Shown here: piece by piece, positions 13,083 to 24,525 of the stretch
Position numbering within the stretch: position 1 is the stretch's first letter
Layout: the number at the start of each line of letters is the position of its first letter
DNA from: Combretum micranthum
Taxonomy: Eukaryota > Streptophyta > Magnoliopsida > Myrtales > Combretaceae
DNA: 64,000 bases
Direction: 5' to 3'
NCBI GenBank assembly: GCA_024138025.1
Contig: JAMXBD010001204.1
Location: 1 to 64,000, forward strand
Position numbers and translations under genes: made by a program
The notes under the pieces: generated by a model
Told to the model about the DNA's origin: nothing
Seen by the model: the letters and a program-made list of their open reading frames with translations, nothing else
Databases searched by the model: none

Positions 13083-13280
13083 AAGCTATCTTAGGATGCT
13101 TGCAAATAGGAATAAGGTTCTTTAGTTGTTAAGACATGTGCCAAGGAACTAATATACTCAGATAGAAAATGCGCAAAAGATGATTGAGAAAATAAAGGAT
13201 AAGCAACATATGGTGAAGAAGAAGACATGATATGTATAGAATGTACATAATCCTGAAGCCATTGTGGAGGTTTGGTAGGT

Positions 13281-14400
13281 CTAAGAGAACAACAAGGACA
13301 AGAAGATTAGGAGTGGTAGGTGAAGTATAGAAGGCATATGTGTATGCGAATTGAACAGAGGAATGACGGAGGAAGAAGTAGTTAAATCTTCAAAAGACAC
13401 AAAATGATGCACAGTAAACATAGGATCAAAGGCATTATCAATGTTCAGTGTATCAAGTTGCTTGTAGGGAAACACACTTTCAAAGAAAACAAAATCTTGG
13501 CTCATATAGATCTTTTTAGCAACAATATCATATACTTTGTATCTCTTTTGTCGCTTAGTGTATCTAGTAAAAACACACTTAGATCCTCTAAAATCAAATT
13601 TGTCCATCCTTGGTGACGTGTTAGTTGTATAACATAAACAACCAAATACTCTCAAATGATCATAAGTGGGTGGATGACCAAACAACATCTCAAAAGGAGT
13701 CTTCTAATTCAAATTCAACACTAGCATATGATTGATTACGTATGTAGTAGCAAGGAGGCATTCTCCTCAAAACTCTTTAGGTAAATTAGAATGAAGACAT
13801 AAAGCCTTAGCAGTATCTAGCAAGTGATGATGCTTACGTTCCACTATACCATTTTGTTGTGGAGTGTATAGTGTAGTTCTTTGATGTATAATTCCAAGTG
13901 TGAGAAATAAGGCTTGATATTATGTAGAAAGAAATTCTACCCCATTATCACTCCGAATGAATTTCGGTGTCACATGAAAATGATTATCAACATGGGTTAA
14001 ATAATACTTCAAAACAGTAAGCACTTCTGACTTATATTTCATCAAATATGTCAAGTTCCTCTATATGTCCACATGAAGTAAATCAAAAGCAAAACTTGAT
14101 GCATGATCATTTTGAGGAAAAGGTAAACGATGAGCTTTAGCAATCAAACAAGTATCACAATGAAAACCAGCCAATTTTAAGTGTTTACATTTGGCAACAT
14201 GACAATGTTTTGAAACAGAGGTATGCTCAAGTCGGGCAAGAATGAAGTTTAAAGCTAAAGAAAGTGTTTGGTTGGAAGTACATCATGAATTACAAGAATT
14301 GATATTACTAATTTCATGTACAAAAGAAAAAACAAGAGACTTCATGACATACAACCCATCTTCAAGTTGAGTTGAAACAAGAGTTTTTCTACTCATCTAG
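13281..14400 (-). pseudogene. Copia C integrase, decayed
   Basis: The open piece at 13281-13688 carries the [19 protein letters not shown] block that follows the Copia integrase core, then a '[18 protein letters not shown]' and DFVFFE tail. Further right, to about 14200, the minus strand gives broken integrase core fragments, including one near 13830-13860 matching the QQNG.VERKH region and one near 13940-13970 matching the R.DNG.EF region. Several stops are present. Confidence 0.75.
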
Positions 14401-14402
14401 TC

Positions 14403-15360
14403 CTAAAAAGGACACTTAGTTTTGGTGAAATTAACATTCAAAGGCATGTCAAAAAGAGCTTTACTAATTGACAACAACTTGTGTTTGAATTCTAGAACAA
14501 GAAACTTAATGTGTAGGACAAAATCTGTGTTTATGGCAACTGATCCAATGATAGTAACAAACTTGAAGGAACCATTGGCTAAGCAAAGTTTAATGGGTGT
14601 GAGAAGATTGTGTGTATTGTTAAGTAGAGACTTAAAAGGAGTAATATGGTCGGTGGCACCCGAATTGACAATCCAAGACCACATATTACTATTATTAGAA
14701 CTCAAAGTAGCCATAAAAAGATATGTACCTACATTAGCAAAATGCACCACAGGATTATGCCCTAAAGGATTAGATTGCATTAACTACTCAAAAGTACTTG
14801 CTTAATGATTTCTCATCATGCGTACCATCTCTTTGCACATGGTTTGAAGTAACTAAGAACCTACATGCTTAGAATCCAGATCAACACTATCAATAGTATT
14901 GTGATCAAAAGGAGAAGCCAACGAAGAAGAATTAATCTGGCCTTACATTGATCTATCATCTAAAAGCTTCACTTCCATATTAGCTCTAAAATCCTTCTTA
15001 TTCCTTTTCGTGTTATACCAGTCTAGATAACTAATCAACTCAAAGCATGTTCTATCACATGCCCATCTTGATGACAATGTCGACATTTCACCCCATTTAT
15101 ATGGAAATCTTTCTTTTCAGGAACACTTGATCGATCTATATTAAAGATACAGTAAAAATAGTGATATTCGTATTAGTGTTCATGCTAGAAACCACTTGTC
15201 ACTATTTTTCAATTTGAGCAACTAGATAAAAAGCCCTACTAACAGAAAGCAAAGGATTTTAATGATAATATTTGATTCCTCACTAATTCAAACACTTCTG
15301 ACTAGCGCATTAAAAATAGCATCAATTTAGTTGTGATTCGTATTCAACTAATTTTTCATT
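14403..15360 (-). pseudogene. Copia C gag/protease remnant, truncated at its 5' end
   Basis: The frame at 14403-14780 contains WSWIVNSGATDHITPF. This is the Copia protease site with its catalytic Asp changed (usual DTGA, here NSGA), followed by the pre-integrase region LCLANGSFKFVTIIGSVAI…LVLEFKHKLLSIS. Beyond it, to about 15360, the minus strand gives a degraded zinc-knuckle zone (about 15040-15100) and gag fragments with a RNQILSL…AFYLVAQIEK-like block (about 15190-15270). The gag N-terminus, primer-binding site and 5' LTR are missing, and the sequence then runs into CBF copy 1. Confidence 0.75.
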
Positions 15361-15416
15361 AAGGCCACATGTACAATATTCCAATCTTCTGCATGTATTG
15401 TACATGCTGGACAAAT

Positions 15417-15680
15417 GGGTGTTCCAAGCCATAACCTGGACTTCTTGTTCCGCAACTCGCACACCCATTTGTCCTCATTCCGCCTTCGAATTCCTCGGTA
15501 CACAGGGTGGCGCGTCTCCTTAAACTTCTTCCTCCCAGCACGCTTCTTTGGATTGCTTGAAGCCAGCTTGTATTCACCGTCCAAAGTCGAAGACAAACCC
15601 GAACGATCCGAAGTAGAAGAAGCTGGGTATGTATAAATATTACTATGGCCAATCTTAAACGCTTGACTAAGTGAATCCAT
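15417..15680 (-). pseudogene. CBF/DREB1-like AP2/ERF transcription factor, copy 1, 3'-truncated
   Basis: CBF/DREB1 proteins bind CRT/DRE elements through one AP2 domain and activate cold and dehydration genes in the nucleus. The minus-strand frame from ATG at 15680 encodes a CBF N-terminus, then the CBF signature just before AP2 ([16 protein letters not shown], residues 44-59), then the start of AP2 ([20 protein letters not shown]…RLWLGT, residues 61-87). Homology ends at residue 87. The frame runs on for 23 unrelated residues to a stop at 15348. The rest of AP2, the DSxWR signature and the acidic activation domain are absent. The lost part corresponds to about 555 bp of copy 2, and a 5'-truncated Copia lies at the break. 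The intact first half of AP2 here shows what copy 2 has lost. No function is expected. Confidence 0.9.
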
Positions 15681-15769
15681 GGAGTTGGTTCTTTGATTGT
15701 ACTATTTTCTGCCGTTGCTAAATAGATATGGAGTTGGGTTTGGTCCTTTGAGTGAAGCGTTGACATATG

Positions 15770-15780
15770 TATATATATAA
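15770..15780 (-). promoter_or_regulatory. Candidate TATA box of CBF copy 1
   Basis: TTATATATATA on the minus strand lies about 90-100 bp upstream of the ATG at 15680, a suitable distance for a TATA box with a short leader. The matching place in copy 3 keeps an ATATATAT run (about 50479-50487). Copy 2 has only CATATATG there, followed by a CA repeat (about 24190-24207). Confidence 0.4.
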
Positions 15781-15996
15781 GTTTTGAGTGTAGATAAGAA
15801 GTTGAGGAAGTCGAAGATAAGTGCATGGTTGAACACGGTATTTGGTGATACGCCACGGTGCAGACACTCGGGAAGTGAACGGAATTCTAGTACATGTGTA
15901 CTTCTGTTATTTCATGGAATGTGAAAAGTGCTGACCGAGTCTTATGGTTTACGCATTCCAGAGATACGGACTTCTGGTCACTTTTTTGTCCTCTAA

Positions 15997-16035
15997 CACG
16001 TGTATATTGGCAAGCGGCCTTTCAAGTTCAGGAAC
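15997..16035. promoter_or_regulatory. Conserved promoter block with G-box (CBF copy 1)
   Basis: A CACGTG G-box at 15997-16002 is followed by a block conserved with unit 2 (TGTATATT, then GCAAGC, then GCCTTTCAAGTTCA). In copy 2 the same block (24488-24525) keeps the ACGTG core. In unit 3 the Copia B element is inserted in this block. bZIP/bHLH binding is inferred from the motif only. Confidence 0.4.
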
Positions 16036-16573
16036 TGCACCTTATATTTAAAAATTTCCGTTTTCTCATTAGCCCTGATGAAAATTGTGAAATCTTCAAA
16101 ATATATAAATCATTTACTCCCTGTCGACTTTATTAGATAAAGAAAAATAGAAAATATTTTCTATTGTTTTCGTATCTTATTTATCTTTTTCTCTCGTAGA
16201 TGATGGTCTGTTTAGATTTTCCCCTTTTTTTTTTTAATTATATCCTATTCTCATTTTATATTTTGGTGTTCAATATGTATTTTATTTCAAATATGTCGTT
16301 TTGAAATATTGTGTTATTTATATATATACATTCATAATTATGATGAAAATCCACTAAGTTTTAAATGAAATAATTTAAATATTGAAAAAATAAATTATAA
16401 TTGGTGATGAAAAATTAAATGGTAAATAAGCCAAACTTTATAGGTATATATGTACTTACATTTTTTTTTTCTCTAATTATTCTGTCTAAATAGATGCCAA
16501 CCACGTACCAACAAATATAAAAGAATAAAGCATGTTTATTTCATCAACGTGTAGACAACACATAAACGTTTTT

Positions 16574-16735
16574 TAATGGATTGTTTGTCAAAAGATAGAT
16601 ACAAATGAAAAACAAACATTTTTACTCATAAGTAGATCAAATAGACCATATATAGATAAGATATAGATGCAAATCTAATATAAATACAGATACAGATGAA
16701 ATTATAACTATTATGATAATTTGTTTATACGTACA
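16574..16735. mobile_element. MITE, family shared with 43329-43554
   Basis: This stretch shares a run of GATAGATACAAAT/AGATCAAATA/TATAGATAAGATATAGAT-type blocks with the reverse complement of the element at 43329-43554. It is missing from the matching place in unit 2 (about 24985-25045). Its terminal repeats (GGATTGTTTGT…) are degraded, so the edges are approximate. Confidence 0.5.
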
Positions 16736-17660
16736 AACGCTATGTTTGCCACTCATTTTTTTCTCGACTAAGTGATTCTATAATCCCACTAAGCTATTTG
16801 AACTAAAAAGAGGAAGACATATATAATTAAAATACTATATAAGACATTCAATTTTGATCTTTAGGTCACTTTTTTTTAACATATGACTCTTATATATGCA
16901 TATATATATATATATATATATAAGTATCACAGACGTATAATACGCTCGTAGTAGTTATATATAAAGTAATGCTTTATCTTAAATGTGATAGTTGTAAAAT
17001 TTGAAAAAATAAATATTATATTATATATATGATCGATTATACATGTTCATAGGGTAAAATAAAGTGGAAATAGAATTACATATTTAAAAAAAAAAAAGCT
17101 ATAACACTCGTACGATTCTTTTAAATCTTCCAATCTTACAAGACAAATGTTATTTATAACCTCATATCGATTGAACTTGTTAAAATACAATTCATACCCT
17201 CCCCATGGAAGCATAAAAACATGTTTTAAGCTATGCCATATATGTAATAAATAGAATTTTATCCATAGTATTTTTTTTTTTCTTTTTGCAGAACCTCATA
17301 ATTTCCTAACAATAGAAGATATGATTAATCAAAAGAAGTTCCATTTAATAGTTAATTAGGCCCTAAAATATTAAACCCTAGCAAATTAATCCTTTAATGA
17401 CTAAATTATAATAAATTGTAATGCATAATAAAATAGAAAATAAAATTCTTAAACAAGGAATTTTAAGTATAAAATAGAATTCAGAATATTGAACATACTA
17501 AGCACATAAGTTTTCACTAAAAAATGCCATTTAACGTGTCTTTATAGGAAAACACTATTACACATAAAAATCAAACCGAAAAACTGGTATTTATCCAATT
17601 CATCGTCGCTAAATCCCTGCCCTTTCTCTATCTCTCTTATCCATGTACAGATTTGTTGTG

Positions 17661-17974
17661 TAAAATTTTACAATTACTGCTTATAAAAGATTATTTTAAT
17701 CGGATATATAATGGCGTACTCCGACCTACAGGTTGTTCGATGGATGACTTCAAATGATGATCTAAAAAGGTTACATAATCGTCACATGCGAAATAGACAT
17801 TTCAGATCCCGTCAATAATTCTCTTTATGTATTTGCTAAAGTCACTACGAACATGGGAAAATAACAAAAATTCCAAGTAGGGCTATGAAGGGTTACATAA
17901 TAAGTCACCTTGCTAATATGAGATGGGGTTGAGAACCTATGTCAAATGCTCATCATGTATTAATCAAAAGTTGT
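17661..17974. other. Spacer between unit 1 and an LTR; nothing recognised
   Basis: AT-rich sequence without coding resemblance. Homology to unit 2 fades near 17600-17660. Confidence 0.3.
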
Positions 17975-19790
17975 TGTAACACCCTAAGTTATAGGCATTA
18001 CAATTCGTCATGTGTTATTCTCTTGTTAAGAACACACAAAGGCTATGATGCACTGAATCCACCAGTTGTCAATTCAAATTATCAAAACTCTGATAAATTG
18101 ATAATTTAAAATCTCATATCAAAATCTCATAAACTATATAATTCAGAACTTCAAATCATCTAAATCAAAAGAAACCTAATAACAAGTTTCATACAGTTTT
18201 AAAACGTTAAATCTCGATATGTTTTCAATAACTATCCTTGCCTACTTCCATATTCAAAAATCTACTGAGCTGGGTAGTCTAATCCACTATCGCCATCCCC
18301 ATGATCCATGAATATATCATAGCCAGATAGATCATATACTACATCATCATCGCCTGTACTTAAAAAAGATAAAAGGGTGAGCGAAAACGCTTAGTATGTC
18401 ATACCATAAACAAATACGCATGATCATACAATATACATAAATCACATACAACCCTAAAACTAATGCAACAACCACAATTTGTTATCTTTAATTTAGCCAA
18501 GCAACTAACACAGTTTATAATCATTTGCAACTAGTCTTAAACCTGGAGTAACTTATCACTCCATAAAACAAGTTTTATACCAAAATACTTTTATATACAT
18601 ATATTGGTGTGAGGTGTGATCCACCCACCATTGTGTACCATAATTAAAATGGCACAACTCCTAATCTACCGGAATCATATCTCGGTGTAACTCCACTCAG
18701 GACACCGCCACTCAAGGATCATCAAGTTGTCAGCGTTAGTATTTATTCTGTGTGGTCTTTACTAACTGTAGCCAAGCACAAATAGCAAATCAAATTAAAG
18801 GTCTAATAGAATCATGTCAATTTATACAGTTCTAATCCTATACGCAAAAATAGCAAGTAAGGTAAGGTCGTACCTGAATTTGCTTTAATTCAATCTTATC
18901 AACAGAACTTCTAACAGAAAAAAAACTCAAATCTCACAAATTTTCCTGTTTATCTTGTTCACAATTCAATGAAATCTCCAAACACAGTTCCTTCAAAGAT
19001 TCCCATTTTTTTCACAATTCCTTCAATATACATATAATCCTCCATTAATAAACCAACCACTAGAAAAAGATCACATCTTTAAAATCATAAAGATGAGATG
19101 GATCCGCTTACCTAAATCTTGCATATCTTGCTTGAAATAGGATGCCAATTCAATCAATCTTCTGACACAATTAATTAACTATTCTTAATTACTATAATCA
19201 TATTCCTATAATCTATAAATCTTAGAAATCACAAAACTATAATAAAGATCTTACCTTTATCTTGAATTGAAACCACAAATCTCCAAATCTACTTTAGGGT
19301 TTCTTCAGTAGATCTTGAATCTCCTTCAAACATATGAAAAGAACCTTATAAGAAAGATAACTTTAAATGATTAATTGAAAAAACTAGAGAGAGACCCACT
19401 TACCTAAGGAAGACTTGTGAGGAGGGAACAAAAGAGTTAAGGGGGTATTTATAGGCTTTGGGAAAACCTAATTTTAAATATTTCATTTATTGTCCGTCTT
19501 TATGACATTCATTATCCTTCTTTATAATTTATTACATCTCCATAAAACCCTTTTATTTATTAGCATATCACATTCATTGTCCTTCTTTATTATTTGATTT
19601 GAATGGACTATTTTGCCATCTTATTTAACAACATATGACATTCTTTACCCTTCTTTATAATTTATTTATATACTTCAAGGTTGACCATAAAACCTCTTAT
19701 TTTATATCAATGACATATTTTCCTTTCTTTATAATCTATTTATCTTTATATTAGAGTTGCTCTTAACCTTAAAGATAATAAGGGAATTTA
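17975..19790 (-). repeat. Chromovirus-type LTR, minus orientation (right edge uncertain)
   Basis: The plus strand begins TGTAACACCC at 17975, so the minus-strand LTR ends GGGTGTTACA, a typical plant chromovirus LTR end. A TATA box CTATAAATACC sits on the minus strand at 19446-19453, with a leader-like stretch below it. A block with 'CTAAGCGTTTTCGCTCACCC' character on the minus strand (about 18375-18400) resembles the 'GTTTCGCTCG' zone of the LTR at 50904-54581. No internal retroviral domains are next to it, so it may be a solo LTR. No target duplication could be confirmed. Confidence 0.55.
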
Positions 19791-20559
19791 TATTTGATGA
19801 TTGAGATTGAATACTTTGTTGTACTTTAGCATGTGAATTGTGTTTTCCTGCATTATCTTACATTGATAAATGATAAACATTGGTCACCCCTTAATTTTTA
19901 ATAGCTATTGAAACTGGAGTTGTAAAAAAGGGTTTTGGCTTGTAACGACTTATTTAATCATTTTTAAAAATAGGTTATGGCTAATTTTTTTTCAGCTTTT
20001 TAAAAACAAACCAATTTTACTTAGCTCGTTTAACTGAGTACCAAAGTGGATTGGCCTGTTAACCTACTTTTATAAAAAGTATTTATAGAAAAATAAATAT
20101 TAAAGTAGCATTGTTTGGGGACATTTATATTTGACCTTGAAATATATTTTGATGGTAACAGAGAATGACAAATTGATGCAAATACATCGTAACATTTTTT
20201 TTAAGTATATATGTATTATATTAAATTAAATATGATATCCAATATATTATTTCAATAAATTATTATTATTTATAAGTATTTAATATAATAATAAAAATAA
20301 TCATTAAAATATATAAAAACCTATGAAACTTAATGTTTTTATTATATAAATTGTTCAATTAGTATAAGTGGGTTTAATTGGTCAATTTGATTTGTTTAAC
20401 CACAAAAATGTGCAAGTAGGTTAAGTGGGTCAAGAAGTAGGTTAGCTTATTTAACTCATGGGCCTAAGTAGGTTGTGTTAGGGTCAATAATTTTTTTTCC
20501 CTTTTTCAAGTGAGCCAAAGTGGTCGGGCTGAGTCAATTTGTTTATTGCACTTGCATAC
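19791..20559. other. AT-rich spacer; nothing recognised
   Basis: No gene is visible. Several imperfect 'TAAGTGGGTCAA / AAGTAGGTTAGC' repeats lie between 20400 and 20480. Confidence 0.3.
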
Positions 20560-21954
20560 CTCTAATTGGAACGTAATAAAATGAGAAGTCATAATATTGT
20601 ATCCTCCATAATCAAAGGCCATCACTATCTTATGAAGAGTGGAGAAAGATCCAAAGCTTATTTTGGATTTATTCACCTTTTATTTTCAATTAACGAATTT
20701 GTTGTGTTCGGTGAATTATTTTTAGGGACAGTGCTTAGCATGCCTCAAACTTTCGTGCAACAATTTCATTCAACATCAACTCTAGATTGCATACAAGGTT
20801 TTTGTGAGGTAAGAGAACTTTTGGGCAACATATATATCTTAGGATTGCATCTAAGGTATCTAAGAAAAGACTGCATTTAAGCTACCTTAAGCCTTATGAT
20901 ACAAGGGAACTTAATTGGATGACATAGACAATGATAGACCTACAAATTCCTTTACTCAAAATCAAGGGAGGGTGTTATACAACATAAACTTGATGGTTGT
21001 TACTAGAAGACTGCGTAAGATATTGCACTGCATATAAGTGTTTATGCATATAATATGGTTGATAATTTACTTATAATTGAGGGATTAATGAGAAAATTGC
21101 ATTTCCATCTCACTAAGCCATGGTTTTGTTTGCTCCCAATAGATTATTTTGCAAGTAATTTCATAAGAGTAGGACATGATAAGATTGGTGAGAACAAGAT
21201 TCATCTAACCCTAGGACAATTATCATACACATTTAGAAGGTTAAGTTAGAAATATAGTTACTAACAATAGAAACTTGATTGTGAATAGAATCTCCTTTGC
21301 CATTCAGGTTTATATCAATGTAAGCTACCAATATTATGTGGTAAATGATATCGATTCTTTGCATTTGTATCCATCTATGGAAAGTTAGGATTCCATGATT
21401 ATTCTTATAATATGAAATACATATCTATCATAATCAGCAATAGTAATTGAATGTTAAATAAAGTCTTATGATCTCTGACTTTTACGGTGACTATCATATA
21501 ATGGGTGTACACATAGCATGGCAGCTTCCTACCATACCTTATTATAGGATCATTACACCTTTGAGATGAAAACTCATTGTTTAATCATTGATGTTTCTAT
21601 TAAACAAAATTAACATATTAAAAAGAGGAATAAATTATTATAAATATTCATTAATTACTATGTGTTGGTTATAAGGGTGAAAATATTATTAAGATATCAA
21701 AATTGAGATATCAATATTTATCCTATCTTTTTATACTCTCTTTACATACTATTTCCATAGCACCTACTCTTTTTATGCGATAATTCCTTTGTCATGATTA
21801 TTAATAACCCTATTATTGATAGACTTGAAAAGAGAAGTCAATGACTATGCATATACAAGTTCTCAAACTTAACCATGAGAAAATAATGTAATAATGGAGA
21901 AATACATTTGAGAACCAAAGCAATTATTGGAAAGACTCATGCCTCATATGAATG

Positions 21955-22370
21955 GTGGCTCATAAGGGATTGTAAACATTATTGAAAAGGAGAGCTCTTG
22001 AATCACGATAATAATGCGAGTACTAATGTGTACGTTTGGAGAAGAGATGTGATTTTTTATACAGTGGGAAAATTAGCCCAATCCTTAAAAGATATTACAA
22101 CCTCAAGGAGCAAAGAACCAATATCAAGGTGTGAAGTCTTCTTATCAATGCAAGCTGGATATGAGTGGGGATTCACAAGGGGAGTAGAGACATTATTGAA
22201 AAGAGAGCTCTTGTGGCAAAGCAATAATGAGAGTGCTATCCTATAATGATAGAAATGAGACATGGCATCACATCCAATGTGCAAACAGTCCAGTCTTTTG
22301 TACATATTACTTCAATTGGCTGGCGAACAGCCAATATCAAGATGTGAAATCTTCTTGTCAATGTGGGCAC
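21955..22370. repeat. Internal tandem duplication, about 205 bp period
   Basis: The segment with CATTATTGAAAAG-GAGAGCTCTTG and CCAATATCAAG-TGTGAA-TCTTCTT-TCAATG occurs twice (first about 21955-22155, then about 22160-22370) with scattered differences. A related single copy is in unit 1 around 9060-9265. Confidence 0.6.
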
Positions 22371-23377
22371 TTATGGAAGATTGAGAAACATAAGACAAAT
22401 GATGAAAACAAATATAGAACATTGGTTATTATTTCACCTTTGCTTTCATCTCAAATAAATTTACATAAGATTTTGAACTGATCTAATAAGAATGAACATT
22501 TGATTTTAAAAATAATATTTTAATTTTTTTCCTTTTATTCAAAATAGCAAACTACTTTTTAGGAAGCATTTATTATCTTAAAGTCATGGGCCTATTTTTA
22601 TCCTCCAGAAATCCCCAAATACTGGGCATGGATTGGATAGCTTCCATTTAATAACATTAGTAGAATCTTTTACAGTGGTAATCCACAAACCTTTCCACCA
22701 TACAAAGTTTTAATATTGAATTTCCATTTTTTTTTCCGCAATAATTTCCTTTTTTTTTTTTTTCAGTGATTAGTACTTGTTCATTCCATATTAAGCTAAA
22801 AGTGATGGATATTTAACTTTATGAATCCTAATGAGTTTCAATATGGTTTCTTCACAGAATTGATTTAAAAAAGAGTGATATAATATAAATGAATATGATA
22901 TCTTTGACTATAGTTTGTGTCAAATATATAAAATAGAAATGCTTATTTACAGTTATTAATTTGGTTTACTCAGTTGCAAAACAATGTATTTACAAATTGG
23001 ATTACATCCCATATTATTGTAAGAATCATGAACATAAGCATTTCTTTGTAACGACTTTCAATATATAAATATTACACTTGATACATTAAACATCTACCTG
23101 AAAAAAAAAAAAAAATCCTGATGAAGTTATTGTATATGATAAACACTCAACCCCAACGTAACATCACATTTTCCTATGATTATACTGTGATAATAGAATA
23201 TATTTTGTCTAGTGTGCTTGTTATTTAAATTATGATTTCTAGTTTTATAGACATATGCATCATATTGAAATCCCTGCCTTCTATTATATTTAGGGAAAAA
23301 AAAAAAAAAGCCATAGAGTGAAAACATTGTGTATAGTATTTTTACACCCCTTCTATCTAATGTACATCAATTATCAA

Positions 23378-24106
23378 TTAATTCCACAATGCTATGTCAT
23401 CATTACTAAAACTTAAATTTCTATCTTCATCATCAGAAAATGTAGGAGGAGGGAGAAGCAATCCATATGCCAAATCAACAAGCAACTGAGGCATGAAGAA
23501 TATTGCCTCCTCATCCATGTAAAGTCCACTTTCATCATTACTTGACCCCTCCACACTTTCTTCCACTCTCTTGTCGTCAACTCCCCTACTACTTGAACTC
23601 AATGATGATGAAGATGATGACTCCCCATCAGAGCAATCTCTCCCCCACTCTTCGCTCTCCATTTCACCACCTGCTTGAGGCCAAAACACCTCCGCTGCCT
23701 CTGCCGCTGCCTTCCGTATATCACTGTCCGACGTAGAAGCCGGTACCGGCAAACGCCACACTGAGTCCACAAAATTCAAACAAGCTGACTTTCCTCTCAG
23801 GGCCAACGCAGCTACGTCATGTGCACGCGCCGCCATCTCCGCAGTGGGGTATGTTCCAAGCCATAATCTGGACTTCTTGTTCCGCAACTCGCACACCATC
23901 TGTCCCGTTCCGACTTCGAATTCCTCGGTACACAGGGTGGCGTGTCTCCTTAAACTTCTTCCTCCAGCGCGCTTCTTTGGATTGGTTGAAGCTAGCGTGT
24001 ATCCTCCATCAGAGGTCGAAGACGATCCCGAATGATCGGAATTAGAAGAACGGTATGTATATGTATTACTATTCTCAGTCTTAAACACTCGACTGAGTGA
24101 ATCCAT
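23378..24106 (-). CDS. CBF/DREB1-like AP2/ERF factor, copy 2, AP2 core scrambled by compensated frameshifts
   Basis: This open frame of 242 residues has CBF length and layout. The CBF signature before AP2 starts normally (TNPKKRAG, residues 41-48). The second half of AP2 is intact ([20 protein letters not shown] then [15 protein letters not shown], residues 71-105), followed by the DSVWR signature (114-118), a serine-rich acidic C-terminus and an ALWN end. Residues 49-70, however, are read in a shifted frame. Compared with copy 1, one base is missing near 23965 and two more near 23898 and 23906, which restores the frame. The lost part holds the KFKETRHP signature and the YRGIR…W strands that contact DNA, so normal CRT/DRE binding is unlikely. 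The start at 24106 matches copy 1. An in-frame ATG at 24259 would add 51 leader-like residues and was not chosen. It may be a pseudogene or a base-calling artefact. Confidence 0.85.
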   Translation of the reverse strand: MDSLSRVFKTENSNTYTYRSSNSDHSGSSSTSDGGYTLASTNPKKRAGGRSLRRHATLCTEEFEVGTGQMVCELRNKKSRLWLGTYPTAEMAARAHDVAALALRGKSACLNFVDSVWRLPVPASTSDSDIRKAAAEAAEVFWPQAGGEMESEEWGRDCSDGESSSSSSLSSSSRGVDDKRVEESVEGSSNDESGLYMDEEAIFFMPQLLVDLAYGLLLPPPTFSDDEDRNLSFSNDDIALWN

Positions 24107-24487
24107 GGTGTTGGTTCTTTGATTGTACAATTTTCTGTTGTTACGAAATATATATGGAGTTGGGTTTGGTCCTTTGAGTGAAGTGTTGACATATATGCAC
24201 ACACACACCTTTTGAGAGGGTAGACAAGAAGTTGAGGAAGTTGAAAATAAGTGCAACATGGTTTTTTGTATTTTATTCTGTTGTAGTCCTAGACCACTTT
24301 GAACTTTAGCGGCCAGCTCCTTGATGACGACTATGGGGGGCTCTCTTTGGTTTGAATGCTGTGGTAAGCGATGATGGCGGTATTATTGCTTGTTCTTGTT
24401 GTCTCCCAAAGGTCAAATTTTCTCGAACATCCTGATGTTGGAACGCAAACTTCTTTTCGACTTCTATTCACCTCTATGTCGTCATAT

Positions 24488-24525
24488 ACGTGTATATTAG
24501 CAAGCAGCCTTTCAAGTTCAACAGC
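24488..24525. promoter_or_regulatory. Conserved promoter block (CBF copy 2)
   Basis: The ACGTG core and following TGTATATT, GCAAGC and GCCTTTCAAGTTCA match the block upstream of copy 1. The full CACGTG palindrome of copy 1 reads TACGTG here. Confidence 0.35.

Larger units (their letters stand above)
8690..17660 (-). repeat. Segmental duplication unit 1 (CBF copy 1 segment)
   Basis: Pieces of this interval align in order with unit 2: 8920-9420 with about 21800-22500, 10613-11369 with about 22500-23290, and 15417-17560 with about 23860-25870. The gaps in the alignment are exactly the transposon insertions in unit 1 (9431-10602, 11370-15360 and a MITE near 16574-16735). Edges are approximate because they were found by eye. 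Confidence 0.75.

Noticed and set aside
14422..14805. 127-codon plus-strand frame over Copia C
   Set aside because: Antisense of the protease/pre-integrase remnant on the minus strand.
15359..15856. 165-codon frame overlapping CBF copy 1 in another phase
   Set aside because: It overlaps the real CBF frame, covers the leader and has no family resemblance.
24107..24259. In-frame upstream ATG extending CBF copy 2 by 51 residues
   Set aside because: The extension reads through the leader that is noncoding in copies 1 and 3. CBF proteins normally start at the MDSL-type N-terminus, and the frame upstream is not conserved.
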